A stretch of DNA of 64,000 nt from Dysidea avara (Eukaryota; Porifera; Demospongiae; Dictyoceratida; Dysideidae): positions 27,527,977 through 27,591,976 of the forward strand of contig NC_089275.1 of assembly GCF_963678975.1 (NCBI RefSeq), written 5' to 3'. Below the pieces are notes generated by a model. The model ran no database searches and had not been told where the DNA came from. It saw only the letters and a program-made list of their open reading frames with translations. This document shows, piece after piece, positions 47,750 through 60,345 of the stretch; within the stretch, counting starts at the first letter, position 1, and each line of letters starts with the position of its first letter. Position numbers and translations under genes: made by a program.

Positions 47750-47858
47750 TGTTACGTGACTTATTGGCGATGGCGTGGCACAGCCGTCGCCTACGAGATT
47801 CAATCGCTATATCTCTAAATAACGCCTTAACGCATGCGCATAATTACATCTCATAACA
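47750..47858 (-). repeat. Ty3-like 5' LTR
   Basis: 109 bp, uninterrupted partner of the 3' LTR. TSD GGGTG follows at 47859-47863. Confidence 0.92.
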
Positions 47859-47863
47859 GGGTG

Positions 47864-48700
47864 AAATTAAAAAATTGTGATTTGATGCATACAACTTCAC
47901 CAGAATTGTCACGTACGTTTTCTATAATGAAACAACGACCCTTTCACTGCGTTACACTGAGACCGCTGTATTACCTTCCTCGATAGGCGTGTTTGATCAT
48001 GTTCGTAGCTCCCAGAAACTCCTCTTCGCAACCTGCGACTCGAGCTGCGTTTGACTGGCCTGTAATTGATGAAGAACTGTTTTCGTTAATGTCACCAGTA
48101 CGAGAAGCACTGAACTGTGGTGTCATATCAACTAATGAAGCGGCTTCGACTTTCCGAATCTAATTGGTGCTCACCTTCGTAATTCTGGCGTTTTGATAGA
48201 AGATTCTCTACCTGGACCACATCGAGACCGAGCCATCATTCGTCTGACCGAACGTCTTTGACGGTTAAAAAGTGATTTGAGACGCTGTGGTTCCAACCAA
48301 CTTAGCTATGACTGCTGTGCGTTTACACAACAAGACTCTGCGTGCTGATGCCATCTACCGAAGAATACTATTCGTTGTAGTCTTCAGCAAGCAGCTCGTG
48401 TTGCAATCTCCTGATCATACAGGATCTTTAACTCCCGTGCTTCCACTGCTTGGGATGTAGTTGATCTGTTTACCTGTTGAAAAGCCATGTATAATTGTTT
48501 AGTTTGTATGTAGTTTTTTTTTTTTAGTCTGGCCAGGCCTCCATACTTTTTAGTATAACTTGGTAACCCTGAGACTGGACTCCTGACCCCTTGTAATTAT
48601 TTGTTCATGTAATTGTAAATTATTATGACGTTTATCTCTCTCATTTCGCGTAATTTATTTTATTGGCGCTTTAAACTCTGGCTTTGTTACCAACTAAATC
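47864..48700 (+). other. Decayed coding-like sequence of unknown origin
   Basis: Around 48000-48480 the plus strand can be read in pieces with protein-like composition (SSQPATRAAFDWPVIDEELF, then HRDRAIIRLTERL), broken by stops and frame changes. I do not recognise the family. A T tract near 48516 and GTCTGGCCAGGCCTCC follow. It could be a dead gene or an old LINE ORF. It flanks the target site of both LTR fossils. Confidence 0.35.
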
Positions 48701-48915
48701 AGCGGGGATCGCCACGCCGTTAGATTTAGAAATACTTAAACTTTCAAATGCACTATAGTTTTAATAAAATTGTCTTGAAACGAAGATTTTCCAATGAAAA
48801 TGTACAGCTCACGTGAACGCGTCCAACCTAGATACCCCACACCATGATCAAGACAAACTCCGCGGATTAGGATGAACCGCCGTTGGTTAGAGTACCATAC
48901 TGGTACCATCATACT

Positions 48916-49429
48916 TAGGGTTTCCACCGTGAAAAGTCAAAGTCACTATTTCTTAGTAATCATTGTGCACGATTGCTGACAACCGAAAGACAAGTACGAA
49001 TTCACAAAAAACCGGGAGTAAAACGGTTCATAGTTATGCAACGAAGCCTAATATTTTCAGTCATAAAGTGACGAAATATGGTCACGTGCGTTCTTTGTTT
49101 TAATGGCAATGAATAAGCTGTAGTAAGCTTGTGAAGCCAAAGGTACGCCATATACACATACACACATTCTTATGAACTTTTATAAAGGTATATATGACGT
49201 ACCTTTTTCTTGACAAGCTTAATACTACTCATTCATTGTCATTTAAACAAAGAGCGCACGTGACCATATTTTGTCACTTTACGACTGAAAATATTAGGCT
49301 TGGTTACATAACTATGAACCATTTTACTCCCGGTATTTTTGTGAATTCGTACTTCTCTTCTGTTTATCAACAATCTTGCACAGTGATTACTAAGAAATGA
49401 CGACTTCAACTTTTCACGGTGGAAACCCT
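48916..49429. mobile_element. Foldback MITE, about 240-bp arms, 8-bp target duplication
   Basis: The ends TAGGGTTTCCACCGTGAAAA and its complement are flanked by ATCATACT at 48908-48915 and 49430-49437. The arms are imperfect inverted repeats for nearly the whole length, with a centre near 49170. The 8-bp duplication suggests a hAT-type transposase in trans. CACGTGA/TCACGTG sites sit symmetrically in both arms. Confidence 0.85.
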
Positions 49430-49607
49430 ATCATACTACATAGAAAGTTGGTGTTTGAGATAGATTAGCTACTCGACCAGAAGGACGGCTGAGCGGCACT
49501 GAAGGAGTGGATCAACTGAGCGGAAGATTTACAACTAAACTGGCTAGAAGTGTTGTAAGTTTCTGTAATTTAAGTAGGAGTAGGACTGAAACGTAGCACC
49601 AGGCTGG

Positions 49608-49998
49608 CAGAGGCGTAGCGGGAATCGAGGCCCAGGTCCGAGCATAGCTAAAAAGATCGAGATACTCTAATAAAATAGTCACGTTAATGTAGCAATCAGG
49701 CAGATCAGAGTACTCAGTAGTACCTATTCTATTAAACTGCTGAAATCCGTCTCACATTCAATTTCAGAGGGTCTAAAGTTAAAAAATATCTTGGGTGTTA
49801 TGTATTTAGTAGAAAGCTTATGCTATAAAAATATTGTGATATCCTAACAGAGCAGTCACCCTAATGCAACAGTCGAATAAATTGTTGAAATCACTGTCAG
49901 GCTCAATTTCAGAGGGTATAATTTTCAAAGCAACATTACTTGGGGGGAATTCCCTCAGATTGGCATGCTAGTTATATGGTTTGTATAGCTACGCCCTG
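49608..49998. mobile_element. Possible CAGRGGCGTAGC-family MITE
   Basis: CAGAGGCGTAGCGGG at the left and ATAGCTACGCCCTG at the right resemble the tips of the elements at 18416 and 24323, but no 8-bp duplication is evident. It carries copies of the CTCTAATAAAATAGTC-type motif at 49660 and 49840. Confidence 0.45.
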
Positions 49999-50303
49999 AA
50001 AAGTATTTCTACGTCACTGTCACCAGGAAAATGTCAGATAGTAGTGTTGCCACAATAATTATATCGGTAGTATCAAGATAGCAAGGTGGTGATATAGCCA
50101 ATCAATTATATTGATGTTTTCATGATAGTAGCACCACTTAGTACCCTGTACAATGATGTGGGGAGGCCAGACATATGGTATTTGTTATTTAATTAAGTTA
50201 TGCGTTGATGGTTGATAGTGGTGGGCACAATTCAACCCCAAAGTAAGCTGAGGGTTTTCTATAGAGCGCTAAACACTTTCCTCAGCTGTAGTAAAATGTG
50301 CTT

Positions 50304-50415
50304 ATAACCTGATTACCATGAGTAACTTTAACTTGAGGTATATGTCCAACTTAAATATTTAACCTGATTACCATGAGTAACTTTAACTTGAGGTATATGT
50401 TCAACTTAAATATTT
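50304..50415. repeat. Two-copy 55-bp tandem repeat
   Basis: AACCTGATTACCATGAGTAA begins at 50306 and 50361 and the following 35 bp match with one difference. Confidence 0.9.
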
Positions 50416-50518
50416 TAATTTACAAGGAGGAGTTTGTCATGTTATAGTTACTTATCATGATATATGTTTGTATCGTGACATAAACCTTGGTGATATATGA
50501 TGTGGATTTTTTTCTATG

Positions 50519-51162
50519 TGTGACTGGATTTGGAAAATCACCTTATGGGCGCATTGTTGATTCAGAGAAAAATGTATTTTAATAATTTAATGCATTGTTA
50601 CTCACCAGCCTTGGCAATTACACGTATGGATTTTTTACAAAAGATGGAGCAATTCACAACCTTAAAGAACACCTGGTGGCCAAGATAATTGTTGTAGAGT
50701 TTCCCCCAATTTTAGATAGATTTTTCACCAGTGTTGCAGTATCACGCGTCCTCAAAAAGGGGCTGAGTGTGGGGGTGGCAGGGTGGGTAAGAGATAGACT
50801 ACAAAATGGACGAGGATGGTAACCGAAGGCACCAGATGAGACCACAAAACAGCCCAATCAGAGGAAGGAATAGGCTGAAATCTCACAAAATAGACATACA
50901 TCACACATTCATCTCCCTGATGGTCTGTCCAGAGTGTATATATGAACTCCCAAAAGCACTTCCCTGCTGTTCACAAACCTGTACAGACCTCTGGCATGGT
51001 TATACAGGTCGCCAGAAAACAGTCTACCAAAAGCAGACCTGACAAGTTGAAGGAGAGTTTGATATGGAAATTGCTAGCCTGATAGTGCAACAACTTCATG
51101 CTAGTCTTATCTCATTTTTGGCTCTTGCGCCTATATGTTTGATTTTGCTATATCTAGTCACA
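50519..51162. mobile_element. TGTGAC-family MITE, diverged, 644 bp
   Basis: TGTGACTGGATTTGGAAAAT at the left pairs with a diverged arm ending TATATCTAGTCACA; both arms carry TATGGGCGCA or its complement (TGCGCCTATA). The target duplication is unclear. An open frame at 50595-50822 is unlikely to be real. Confidence 0.6.
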
Positions 51163-51429
51163 TACTGTGGCAGCACTAATGTCAAGCACATCAAGATACG
51201 CTAATAGAGCAGTCAAAAGTTACCTCAATACTGTAGGCTCTATTTATCTTTTGTTTATTACCACACATCATAAGGTGAAGGGTTTTGATTGTCATTTGCA
51301 GTAATGTTGAGTCACATCAACTAATTCTTAGATTGATCTCTTTTGAATGTCTGCCTGCTAAGTGCATGTGTCCCTTCATGTTAATGGTCATTGTGTTCTA
51401 TTTTTCATGCAGTTCTCATGACCGGTGGA
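51163..51429. other. Short gap with one dispersed-motif copy
   Basis: Contains a GATACGCTAATAGAGCAGTCA copy at 51194; nothing else recognised. Confidence 0.5.
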
Positions 51430-52551
51430 TAGGCTTGCGTCGATTATTCCAGCGTAATTTTTGGCATCATAGGGGATGAAAAGCATAAAGCATAATGCTG
51501 GCATAATGGAGCATAATCAGGAGCATAATGGGCAAATTTCCACCACCAAAGTATAACTTCTGCTATAACAGTCACAAAATCAAGGGCTAATTAACCTGTT
51601 TTGAATGGTGACATGATTCCTGACAACAAATGGTAAAATGCACTACTGTCTCTTACAACAAGTTTACACTAGATGAAACGAATCATTGCTTTTCATTGTG
51701 GGTTTGAGTTTTATAGGACACATGCAGTCATGTGTCAACTAGCACCAAGGCAGGGCAAAGCAGTTTATATCTATATCTAATGTGTCTCATCGTCTGATTT
51801 TGAATAAAATGTGATATGATGATTATAATTATTATTGAAAGCTCGATTGGAAGACAATAGCTACAAGAACAGCTCTGATAATAATAAAGTTAGTGATGAG
51901 TCAGTATAGCTAGTGAATGTCCGGACATTGAAAATAGTGAAGTATCTGCAGGTCTGCAGTGAGGCTGAGGCTAATATCAAACCAAGAAAATATTTCAAAA
52001 CGATTGAGATTCTCTAATCAAACACTCTAATAGAACAGTCATCGCATGCAACAGACAGAATGATAACCATTAAGTGTTTACACCTGGAGGCTAATAAATT
52101 ATGTTCTTGGTATAGTGATGCAAATGCAAGTTGCATAATATACTGAGTAGTTGCTGTCCTTTGATTACCAATTGCTAAAACTCAGAAGATCTATCATAAT
52201 ATTATTTTTATCAATAATTATTTGCATACAAAACTGCAAAGATATTAAACAATAAAATGTCTATAGCTTCTAAGGAGCTATAGATTTGCCACCAGATCCC
52301 TTGCTGTGAAATGCCTACGAACTCTGGAGCGCATCCCAATTTCAAGCTATTGCTAATTTTTGTATGCTGAAGTTGATGTGACACTTTACGTTCATGGTCT
52401 CATATGAAGAGTTCTCTTATTTAGAAAAAAACAACAAAATAAAAGCATAATACATTTCTGAAAAGCATAAAAACAAGCATAATAGGCAGAAAATTGGGGA
52501 ATGCCAAAAAGCATAATAGGCAAATTTTGGAGCATAATAGACACAAGCCTA
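51430..52551. mobile_element. hAT-like element with TAGGCTTGCGTC ends, 1.12 kb
   Basis: Ends TAGGCTTGCGTCGATTAT and ATAATAGACACAAGCCTA, flanked by exact CCGGTGGA (51422-51429 and 52552-52559). Subterminal regions are packed with GCATAAT/ATTATGC words (left about 51480-51530, right about 52440-52540), possible transposase-binding repeats. No transposase frame. The 173-bp element at 10464 is a relative. Confidence 0.88.
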
Positions 52552-54568
<2,017 letters not shown>

Positions 54569-55035
54569 AGGCCTAGTAATAATAATAATAATAATAAATA
54601 GGCTGATCATCGTAGCAGTGCCTTTTGATAGTTTGAATAGCAATAGAGTTAACTACAGCGACAAAGTTATAAAGCAAAAACCAAACAAGTGTAAAATCGC
54701 TGGATTGAGATCAGCCACCATGGGGTAAAAAAAGTTGTACAAAACATGTTGAAAAAACTTACCAGAGTTCGAACCAGGGACCTTCATACCTACAGTGTAA
54801 CACATGCATTCTTAACCACTGAATCACTGCTATATTTTCTGATCGCCTGCACCTCACTTAATTTTGGTGTCACCCTTAATTTCTGCTTTATAAATGAAAT
54901 TTCTAGTTTAAATTTGCTTATAATTAAACGTTTTTAATTTCATAGGTCTGCCAATAGAAATACTAGATTGTTCTAGAATATTCTATGCATGTTCTATTAG
55001 AAGTCCTCAAAAATGTGCAGTCTGTTAGAGTTAGT
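54569..55035 (-). repeat. tRNA-related SINE-like repeat, copy 2, beside a TAA microsatellite
   Basis: An AAT-type simple repeat (54573-54598) is followed by 54599-55035, a dispersed copy of 13138-13560. Minus strand 54840-54768 again reads A-box-like TGATTCAGTGGTTAAGAATG and B-box GGTTCGAACTC. Differences between the copies show both are old. Confidence 0.65.
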
Positions 55036-57329
55036 TAAAATGAGTGTTAGTTGACTGCAGTTGCATGCCACTAAAATTACAGTTGTATTTTAATATTCTG
55101 TCACTGTAAAGCTGTTTTTGGATGGGATAAAGTTTGGTTTAGATGAAAGCACAAGGAGGGAGCCTAAAGGTTGCTGTTTACTTGTTTGGTGGCTTATTTA
55201 TTCTACTAATAATAATTGCCACTTGGTTGCAAGGTGATGGTGGATTTTTACAGCCCAGGGGAGTGACCATGATTGTGCTCTAGTGACTTCCTCCTCTGCC
55301 CACTAAACTGCAAATCACTAACTGATAGTAATAATAACATTACTCATGTTTATGTTAGTCACTTTAGCATAATATAGCATGTTATTCTTAGTTACGGACA
55401 TTTCTGAGATACAGACAGTAGTAAATACCAGACTTCCTGGCCACTGAAATTACATCTCATTAAATTAGGAATCAGTTTGATATAGCTGTACATACCAAAT
55501 TCATGAAACCATGTAATGTGAAACATGAGCTTAATTAAGAAGCCTCATTGATTTGACACTTTCTGCCTGTAAACAGCTTATATGAATGGCTTGCATATGG
55601 CACAGCAGTATACTTATAAAATTTGTAACAAATATAGTTGTTTATTCTTTTTCACATCATGATTAGTACAGCTTCAGAAGTGTGGAGTTCATATTTAAGG
55701 TATGGTCACTACAGTATGTACCTAGCTACATCACACTTCTAAAGTATGAGATATACATATAAGTCACTGCAGGAGTCATACAATAAGTATAAACTATCAA
55801 CAAGCACACTTCTAAATTATCCAACAGTGGAGGTGTATTATGTAGATTCAGAATATGACCTTATGCTGACACAAACTTCACTATATGTACTGTATTAATA
55901 ATATTCGGATGATGACATCACTCGTATGTTTAGACAACACTTTGCAAATGCTATAATTCATATCTTTTAAGCAAAGTCGCAAACATTAACATGATGAATG
56001 GCATATGAAGTTACATAGGTGAGTCAGATATACTATAGCTACATAAGTATTATGTGATCTCATTTCAACTTTCTGTAATTTGCTAAACAGCAATGTGGTC
56101 ATACTCATGTCATACTGATTTAAAAGTATCTGTTGCTAAAGTCTTTACAGTAAATTGGTTACTTAGTTTCTGCAGTGTTAAATGCATGCACATAATTTAC
56201 CATACAGAGAACATAAAACAGCCTGAATTATGGTGACACTTACAAGATTCACATATTACGATTATAAATCACACGCACTACCACATGCATGCAACATGCA
56301 CACACACACACACAAAACAAAATAACATAATCATCCATAATTATATGATTACTTTTAATACCAAGGAATATAGACTATAGGACTTTGGTTGTGTTCACAG
56401 TGTCTTACTGGAGTTTCCTGACAATCCATCATCACCATAATCTTTAACATTGTCATAATCATTATCATAATGTAGACCCTTTCCCACAGTAGGGATCAGC
56501 AGGAAGGCTCAAGCTTGTACATGTAGGAAGCCTACAGCTAATCTTGATTTAATATTCTCATCCCGTGCTCAAAAAAAGGGGTCTGGAACTATTTTGAAAT
56601 CTCATTTTCAGATTGTTGGATATTTTGAAATGTGAAGTGTGGCTCTGCTGTAAGAACATTGGTGATCAGTGGTAACATAAAATATTTTGTAGTACGTACA
56701 TAGCTAGCAACTGTGCACCAGCTTTATAAAATTGATGACAGTTATGAGTTTCTTATATTCAGTATTTTGACAGTTAACATTAGCTTTTTGTTTCTAACTG
56801 TTACATACAGTGCATAGTTACAGTAATCTGACATCAGAATTAATTTTAAGCCATAGCTAGCTAGCTACTGTTTACACAAACTTCCAGAGTATGTTCTACA
56901 TGCACACATAATAGCTGATAAACAAAGACAAAGATCATATGCCATTTTTAATTCAAAGTTGCTATTGTTCTGGCAGCCAGAAATATTTTGTCAGGGCTAT
57001 TATTTTGGCAGTTCCACTAAATTCTCTCGCTATCAAGCACACTAGTTGCATATTATGCCCTGAGTATATATTCAACTTTAGGGCACATGTCTAGTAGTTG
57101 CTCCGAGCATGGGCATGCATCTAGTAATTGCATCAAGTATTCGACTTTAGGGCATTCGTCTAGTAGGTTACCGCGAGTATTCAACTTTAGGGCTTGCAAT
57201 AAGTAGTATTAGTATTAGGGATTAGGATTGGGTTCAGCTTTGGTTTCTTCTTCACTTTGCTGTCTTCAATATATAGAAGTTACTGCACTCAGAGACATAT
57301 ACAGTAGAAACTGAGGGAGGTGGGTTGCT
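55036..57329. other. Gene-free stretch, 2.3 kb
   Basis: AT-rich with several TAGCTAGC-type runs. Near 57050-57190 a short degenerate repeat (TCTAGTAGTTGCTCCGAG, TCAACTTTAGGGC) recurs about three times. No convincing exon or transposon end. Confidence 0.5.
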
Positions 57330-57440
57330 GGGAGCCACATAGCACAGTGGCTACAACTCTGGGAACATACACTGGAGGTCCTGGGTTCAACTCCCCATTA
57401 AGGATTTTGTATGTGTGTTTTAATTTGAAGACCTTTTTTG
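57330..57440 (+). mobile_element. tRNA-derived SINE
   Basis: Plus strand has a tRNA-like head: TAGCACAGTGGCTAC as A box and TGGGTTCAACTCCCC as B box, about 33 bp apart, followed by a T-rich body. Stem pairing of a functional tRNA and an anticodon loop are not clear, so SINE is preferred. Ends not determined. Confidence 0.6.
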
Positions 57441-57730
57441 TCGAAGTTTTACTTTTATTCACATGACTGCCAGAACAATAGCAACAGCCCCTTTTAAATT
57501 TCCGCTGCAAATAAAATTTTTCATTTTGTGGGGATTGCATCATGGTTTTGACTGTTCAGTAATCAGAAAAAATGTGAATGTCTGCAAAATTATTTACCCG
57601 ATGGCTAATGTATAAAAGAGCAGGTGCTTATTGCCGTACGGAGAAATAGGGTCTGACTATGTGAGACTATATACCAGGTTGTCTGCATAAATAGAAGTCA
57701 CTTTATGAGTGCATAATTGCCTGTATGAAG

Positions 57731-58101
57731 CTTATCCGAAATGACGTCATAATTGACAAAATGGCCGTGTTTAGTTTGGGCACTTCGTACGTAATCACTA
57801 AAATGAGCTTTGTTTGCGGACTTCACGACATGAAACTATTGGATAATAAAGGTAAAAGGCTAGTTAGTGTGATGTGGCGATGCGAAATAGTCCCCCTAGA
57901 TGAAACCACACTTAAGTTTGCTATCGACGCAAAACCACGCGCATTTGTCTTGTAATTAATTAAGTATGTATGCCTCACCTTGCCCCTTTCTGCAGCATGT
58001 AAACGTTAACATAGCGAACCGCCATCTCTCCTAATACCCTATATACAAAAATGCCCAGACTATCGGCCGCCATTTTGTGCTTTGACGTCAATGCGGATAA
58101 G
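57731..58101. mobile_element. MITE-like element with CRE motifs in its ends
   Basis: CTTATCCGAAATGACGTCAT at the left and TTTGACGTCAATGCGGATAAG at the right are imperfect inverted repeats that each extend through CAAAATGGC. Both include TGACGTCA, the core of a cAMP response element. A 64-codon open frame starts at an ATGGCC (57762) inside; no homology recognised. No clear target duplication. Confidence 0.55.
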
Positions 58102-58200
58102 GTCCATTGTTGGTTAACCATCGGGGAATAATTTTGCCGACATACATAAATTTTTTGGATTGTTCGTCGTTTGGTTTGAAAGAGTTTTAAAATCTTGACC

Positions 58201-58566
58201 ATGGCTAGATTTCAATATTTCAGAGCTAATGAATCTTTAGTATCCGTAATATTATGGCCACGGATGCTTAGTATCCGGAAACTTTTATTGAGGTTTTAAA
58301 TTTTTTCTTGATGTTAAATTTTCGTTGCTACAAGGTTAGCTACAAGAGTCGCGGACCCACTGGTGAGAATGTTGGACGAAGCACACATGATGCTTAATAC
58401 GGAAGCATACAGGAAATATACGGCAAATATTAAAGTTTCAGATTTCAACATGAGAAAAGGTTTCAGATTTCAACAAGATTTCAAAGTGGCTGTACGAGAT
58501 TTCAGACAACTGCATGATCGTTGCAGCCATGAAAAAAAATTGTTAAAGCGTTGTTATATGGTGTAG
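58201..58566 (+). CDS. Candidate small gene, unknown protein (low confidence)
   Basis: An ATG in good context (GACCATGG, 58201) opens MARFQYFRANESLVSVIL; a downstream frame reads ATRVADPLVRMLDEAHMML and ends CCYMV-like at a stop (58564-58566). Removal of a possible 50-bp intron (about 58293-58342, weak donor GTTTTA) would join the two in frame as about 90 residues. A short internal repeat (GTTTCAGATTTCAACA) occurs twice. I do not recognise the protein, and it may be chance. Confidence 0.25.
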
Positions 58567-58753
58567 CTACGTAGAATAAAGCTAGCTACTCAACCGAGCA
58601 AGTGATAAATATTTGAGCTGAATCTTTCTCGCTTCAAGGCGGTAAGCTTTAGCTAGCTAGCGAAGTCTAAAAATATAAAGGGGCATTATTAGATGTCTTA
58701 TTTTCTAGTTTCGCGTGCGATTAGCACTCTGGCTACTGTCCTCTGATACGGCC

Positions 58754-58820
58754 ATGGCTAGAGAGGACGAGTCGAGACGAATGAAAGCTGGAATCATCCT
58801 TCAGTCATCTGTAGACTTCG
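58754..58820 (+). CDS. Candidate first coding exon of a host gene
   Basis: ATG in a strong context (GGCCATGG) opens MAREDESRRMKAGIILQSSV and runs 22 codons to a canonical donor (CTTCG then GTGAGT at 58821), ending in phase 1. The bases before it look like a 5' UTR and include a possible acceptor (TTTTCTAG near 58708). No following exon could be found; the next kilobase is minisatellite and old repeats. The family is not recognisable from 22 residues. Confidence 0.4.
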
Positions 58821-59013
58821 GTGAGTTTTTTTGTATTAAGTGTAGCCAGTTGCTATTAGCTATCTGTACGTACGTATGACGAGTTACGTGATCAACGATA
58901 TCTAACAGAGGATGCAAGGTACCAGCTGGGTGGTAATAGCTACTGTTGATTGAGCAGTTGCGATCTAGAATTTTCAAAGGGGGTTGATCCAAGGTAACTT
59001 CTTCTAACTGATC

Positions 59014-59395
59014 TCTCTACAGGGAGATTTGTTTGTAGCTGAACTCTCTACAGGTGATTTGTTTACAGCTGAACTCTCTACATGATGGTTTCTTTGTAGC
59101 TGAACTCTCTACTAGGTAGCTTCTTCTAGCTGATCTCTCTACAGGGCGATTTGTTTGTAGCTGAACTCTCTACATTGTGGTTTCTTTGCAGCTGAACTCT
59201 ACAAGGTGATTTCTTCTAGCTGAATTATCTCTTTCTATAGTTGCATGGATTCCCTACAAGGTAACTTCTTCTAGCTGATCTCTCTACAGGGTGAATTGTT
59301 TGTGGCTGATCACTCTACAGGGTGATTTGTTTGTAGCTGATCTCTATACAGGTTACTTGTTTCTAGCTGATCTCTTGAATTCTCTTCGGGTGACT
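59014..59395. repeat. Minisatellite, opposite-strand copy of the 1-2218 family
   Basis: About ten units of CTCTCTACAGGGTGATTTGTTTGTAGCTGA-type sequence, the reverse complement of the first array, ending in three tandem ATGACTGCTCTATTAGG copies. Confidence 0.92.
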
Positions 59396-59446
59396 GCTCT
59401 ATTAGGATGACTGCTCTATTAGGATGACTGCTCTATTAGAGTATCT
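59391..59446 (-). repeat. Tandem triplet of the dispersed CTCTAATAGAGCAGTCA motif
   Basis: Three minus-strand copies in a row (TGACTGCTCTATTAGGA twice, then TGACTGCTCTATTAGAGTAT), directly at the edge of the minisatellite. Two to three more lie on the plus strand at 59780-59840. Confidence 0.9.
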
Positions 59447-59469
59447 CGATCTCGCACTTGCTACACCAA

Positions 59470-60345
59470 GTTGGATTTCGTGTTATAACTCCGTGGCTTT
59501 AAGTCTGATTCTTCTACACCATTGAAGAGCCTTTCTAAGATGATAACTCCATCTGTACAGCGATTTTCAAAGCATTACCCCAAGCGGTTTATCTGGTAGG
59601 CGTGGTAAGCAGTCGTTTTTTATTAGCTAATCTCGATTGCGTAATTGTTACACACTGTTGGTTTTTTCGTTGTATCTTCCTGGTTTTTAGGCCAATGAAA
59701 TTTGATTACCAGTTTCGCGTCATCGCCCGCATGCTTTTGATACACCCGCATGGAATTTCATTATTGGTATTTCAGATTGAAATACTCTAATAGAGCAGTC
59801 ACTTTTACTCTAATGGAGCAATGAGCTATACTCTAATGGAAAAATCACTTGTTATACGGATTAGTAACGTATTTTAGCTATTTAATGCAGGAGTAATCAA
59901 TGTAGACTCACTTATTTTGGCAGAAATCTTCATGTTTGAGATGTGTGTTGTGCTTTTAGAAAATAACAGGAAAACTAAACAAACTAGTTACGATTATAGA
60001 GTATGTACCAAACTAAGTACTTTAACTACAAAACTAGCTACCTTAACTACAAAACAACCTTAATTAATAACTTAAAAAATAATGAATAATGAATACTAAC
60101 CGCCCGCCCGCATCAAATTTTCAAAAATCTGAGCGAGAAACTGGTAATAAAGTTTCATTGGCCTTAGCTCGATTTCTTTCAAACCACAAAAAGGTTTGAG
60201 GTTCGATAGTTAACCTATTCACCCACCGATTTTCAGCTTCTTCCCATACGCGGTTTACCCTGTAGGCGTGACAACATATTGGTGTTATTTTTCGTGAATA
60301 ATCGATCATAACTCTTTGCCTGTTTATTGTATCCTAGCCAAAGTT
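59470..60345. repeat. Old repeat with direct and inverted internal copies
   Basis: GCGGTTTATCTGGTAGGCGTGG (about 59586) and GCGGTTTACCCTGTAGGCGTG (about 60250) are direct copies, while GGCCAATGAAATTTGATTACC (59690) is inverted at about 60140-60165. The structure suggests a decayed transposon; its ends are not clear. Confidence 0.45.

Larger units (their letters stand above)
42001..47858 (-). mobile_element. Ty3-like LTR retrotransposon fossil with Gmr1-type pol order
   Basis: Short LTRs of about 109 bp (TGTTATGAG...CACGTAACA on the minus strand) and a 5-bp duplication GGGTG (41996-42000 and 47859-47863). Minus-strand order: gag, zinc knuckle and protease, integrase, then reverse transcriptase and RNase H. 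Integrase upstream of RT is unlike ordinary Ty3 elements and defines the Gmr1-like group. A primer-binding site resembling the end of tRNA-Pro lies just inside the 5' LTR (about 47730-47746) and a purine tract (GTAGGGGGAAG) lies just before the 3' LTR. LTR divergence is about 4%. A MITE lies in the 3' LTR. Coding parts are broken in a few places. Confidence 0.92.

Noticed and set aside
26630-47858. Endogenous retrovirus with envelope, or Polinton-like element
   Set aside because: No envelope-like, capsid/penton or DNA polymerase B region was seen; both elements fit BEL/Pao and Gmr1-like Ty3 plans without an envelope.
57330-57440. tRNA gene on the plus strand
   Set aside because: A- and B-box-like sequences are present but a paired acceptor stem and anticodon loop are not clear; a tRNA-derived SINE fits better.
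57762-57955. 64-codon open frame starting at ATGGCC
   Set aside because: It lies inside a short inverted-repeat element and has no recognisable homology; kept only as a note under that element.
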